DNA from: Serripes groenlandicus | Taxonomy: Eukaryota; Mollusca; Bivalvia; Cardiida; Cardiidae | DNA length: 64,000 nucleotides | Assembly: GCA_031761405.1 (NCBI GenBank) | Contig: JASEVX010000034.1 | Span: 1,408,501 to 1,472,500, forward strand | Reading direction: 5' to 3' | Part shown: piece by piece, positions 63,524 through 64,000 of the stretch | How positions within the stretch are numbered: position 1 is the first letter of the stretch | How the letters are laid out: every line of letters begins with the position of its first letter | Notes under the pieces: model-generated | The model's input: only the letters and a program-made list of their open reading frames with translations | Databases searched by the model: none | What the model was told of the DNA's origin: nothing | Translations under genes and position numbers: made by a program

Positions 63524-63532
63524 GTATTATAT

Positions 63533-63690
63533 TAACTCTTTCTCATGTGCAGACGCATTCTGGCTGACACCTCGGCATCAGACGACATTTGAAAACATCG
63601 TGACAAATGGGAAAATTTATCATAATACTGATTACTTTTAATGTCTATTCAGCAGACAACTTTTGAAAACATGTTCTTAACAAGTGTCGT
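63533..63690 (+). mobile_element. MITE-1, broken copy
   Basis: TTAA at 63533, 10 nt after the exon 31 donor; a second CAGCAGACAACTTTTGAAAA block follows. Confidence 0.6.
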
Positions 63691-63824
63691 AAAATACCAA
63701 CCAATAAATCAATCAATCTTAACAAGCAATTTATTTTGCTTTCAATGCTATTCCAAGACATTCCTTCAAATTTCCAAATGTTGATTTATTTTACTTAAAT
63801 GTTGTGTCTGTATCAGAGAAAGGT

Positions 63825-63990
63825 TTAACCTTTAAAAATATGAAAACTTTATATGTATGAAAGAACAATTATTGAGTTGAAAACATTGTGGCGAAAGGAG
63901 AAATTGCTCATCATGAGCAATTTCTCCTTTTGTCACATTGTTTTCAAAAGTCGTCTGCTGAAAAGGCTTCTGTATGTGAGAAAGGTTTAA
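63825..63990 (-). mobile_element. MITE-1, left-shortened
   Basis: TTAA at 63825-63828 and 63987-63990; hairpin GGAGAAATTGCTCAT / ATGAGCAATTTCTCC almost perfect. Confidence 0.82.
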
Positions 63991-64000
63991 TGTTTAAACT

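Noticed and set aside
62638..63382. Idea that MITE-1 copies are introners that created these introns
   Set aside because: The introns hold extra sequence on both sides of the MITEs, TTAA borders do not coincide with splice sites, and CPLANE1 introns are expected to be old; proximity to splice sites is kept as a separate finding.

Overview
This is animal nuclear DNA, most probably from a bivalve mollusc. It is AT-rich and intron-rich, with GT-AG introns and no prokaryotic gene layout. The bivalve call rests on the repeats: tRNA-derived SINEs with a conserved CCCCAATAAA-type tail, and pearl/Helentron-like elements built of ~145-166 bp tandem units. Species cannot be fixed from the window. All calls come from reading the sequence; nothing was searched or aligned by machine.

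Genes. One gene fills almost the whole window: the + strand orthologue of CPLANE1 (C5orf42/JBTS17, ciliogenesis and planar polarity effector 1). I could place 31 coding exons from the start codon at 6989 to 63523. Every exon-exon phase closes, which gives about 2,976 codons, and the 3' end lies beyond the window (human CPLANE1 is ~3,200 residues). The N-terminal exons 1-7 are the WD40-like part and match the vertebrate N-terminus closely. The middle exons are helical and conserved. Exon 10 is Ser-rich. Exons 19-26 alternate conserved and disordered, phosphosite-like stretches. The second gene is small, lies on the - strand (420-1268), and encodes a single-pass membrane protein of 282 residues with a KCNE-like layout. 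The two genes are divergent, about 5.7 kb apart.

Repeats fill the introns. (1) A 230-bp TTAA-flanked MITE family, called MITE-1 here, has ends TTAACCCTTTCCC...GGGAAAGGGTTAA, a sub-terminal CTGCAGCAGACG inverted repeat and a ~31-bp internal hairpin. I count more than 60 full, partial or decayed copies in 64 kb. TTAA plus CCC is the signature of piggyBac-mobilised elements. (2) At least six families of pearl/Helentron-like elements have different bodies but share the 3' end CTCTTGTT, all on the + strand. (3) tRNA-derived SINEs. (4) A TA-flanked 1.34-kb DNA transposon with 23-bp terminal repeats. (5) A second TTAA MITE family, foldbacks, microsatellites and a possible solo LTR.

The most interesting pattern is how closely these elements sit against CPLANE1 splice sites. 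Before exons 22, 26, 28 and 30 a MITE-1 copy ends 21-25 nt upstream of the acceptor AG, so its terminal TTAA lies where a branch point is expected. A TA transposon does the same before exon 24. A SINE tail runs almost into the exon 21 acceptor. A pearl-like 3' end supplies the pyrimidine tract of exon 5. Two pearl-like elements are nested inside MITE-1 copies, which orders the insertions in time.
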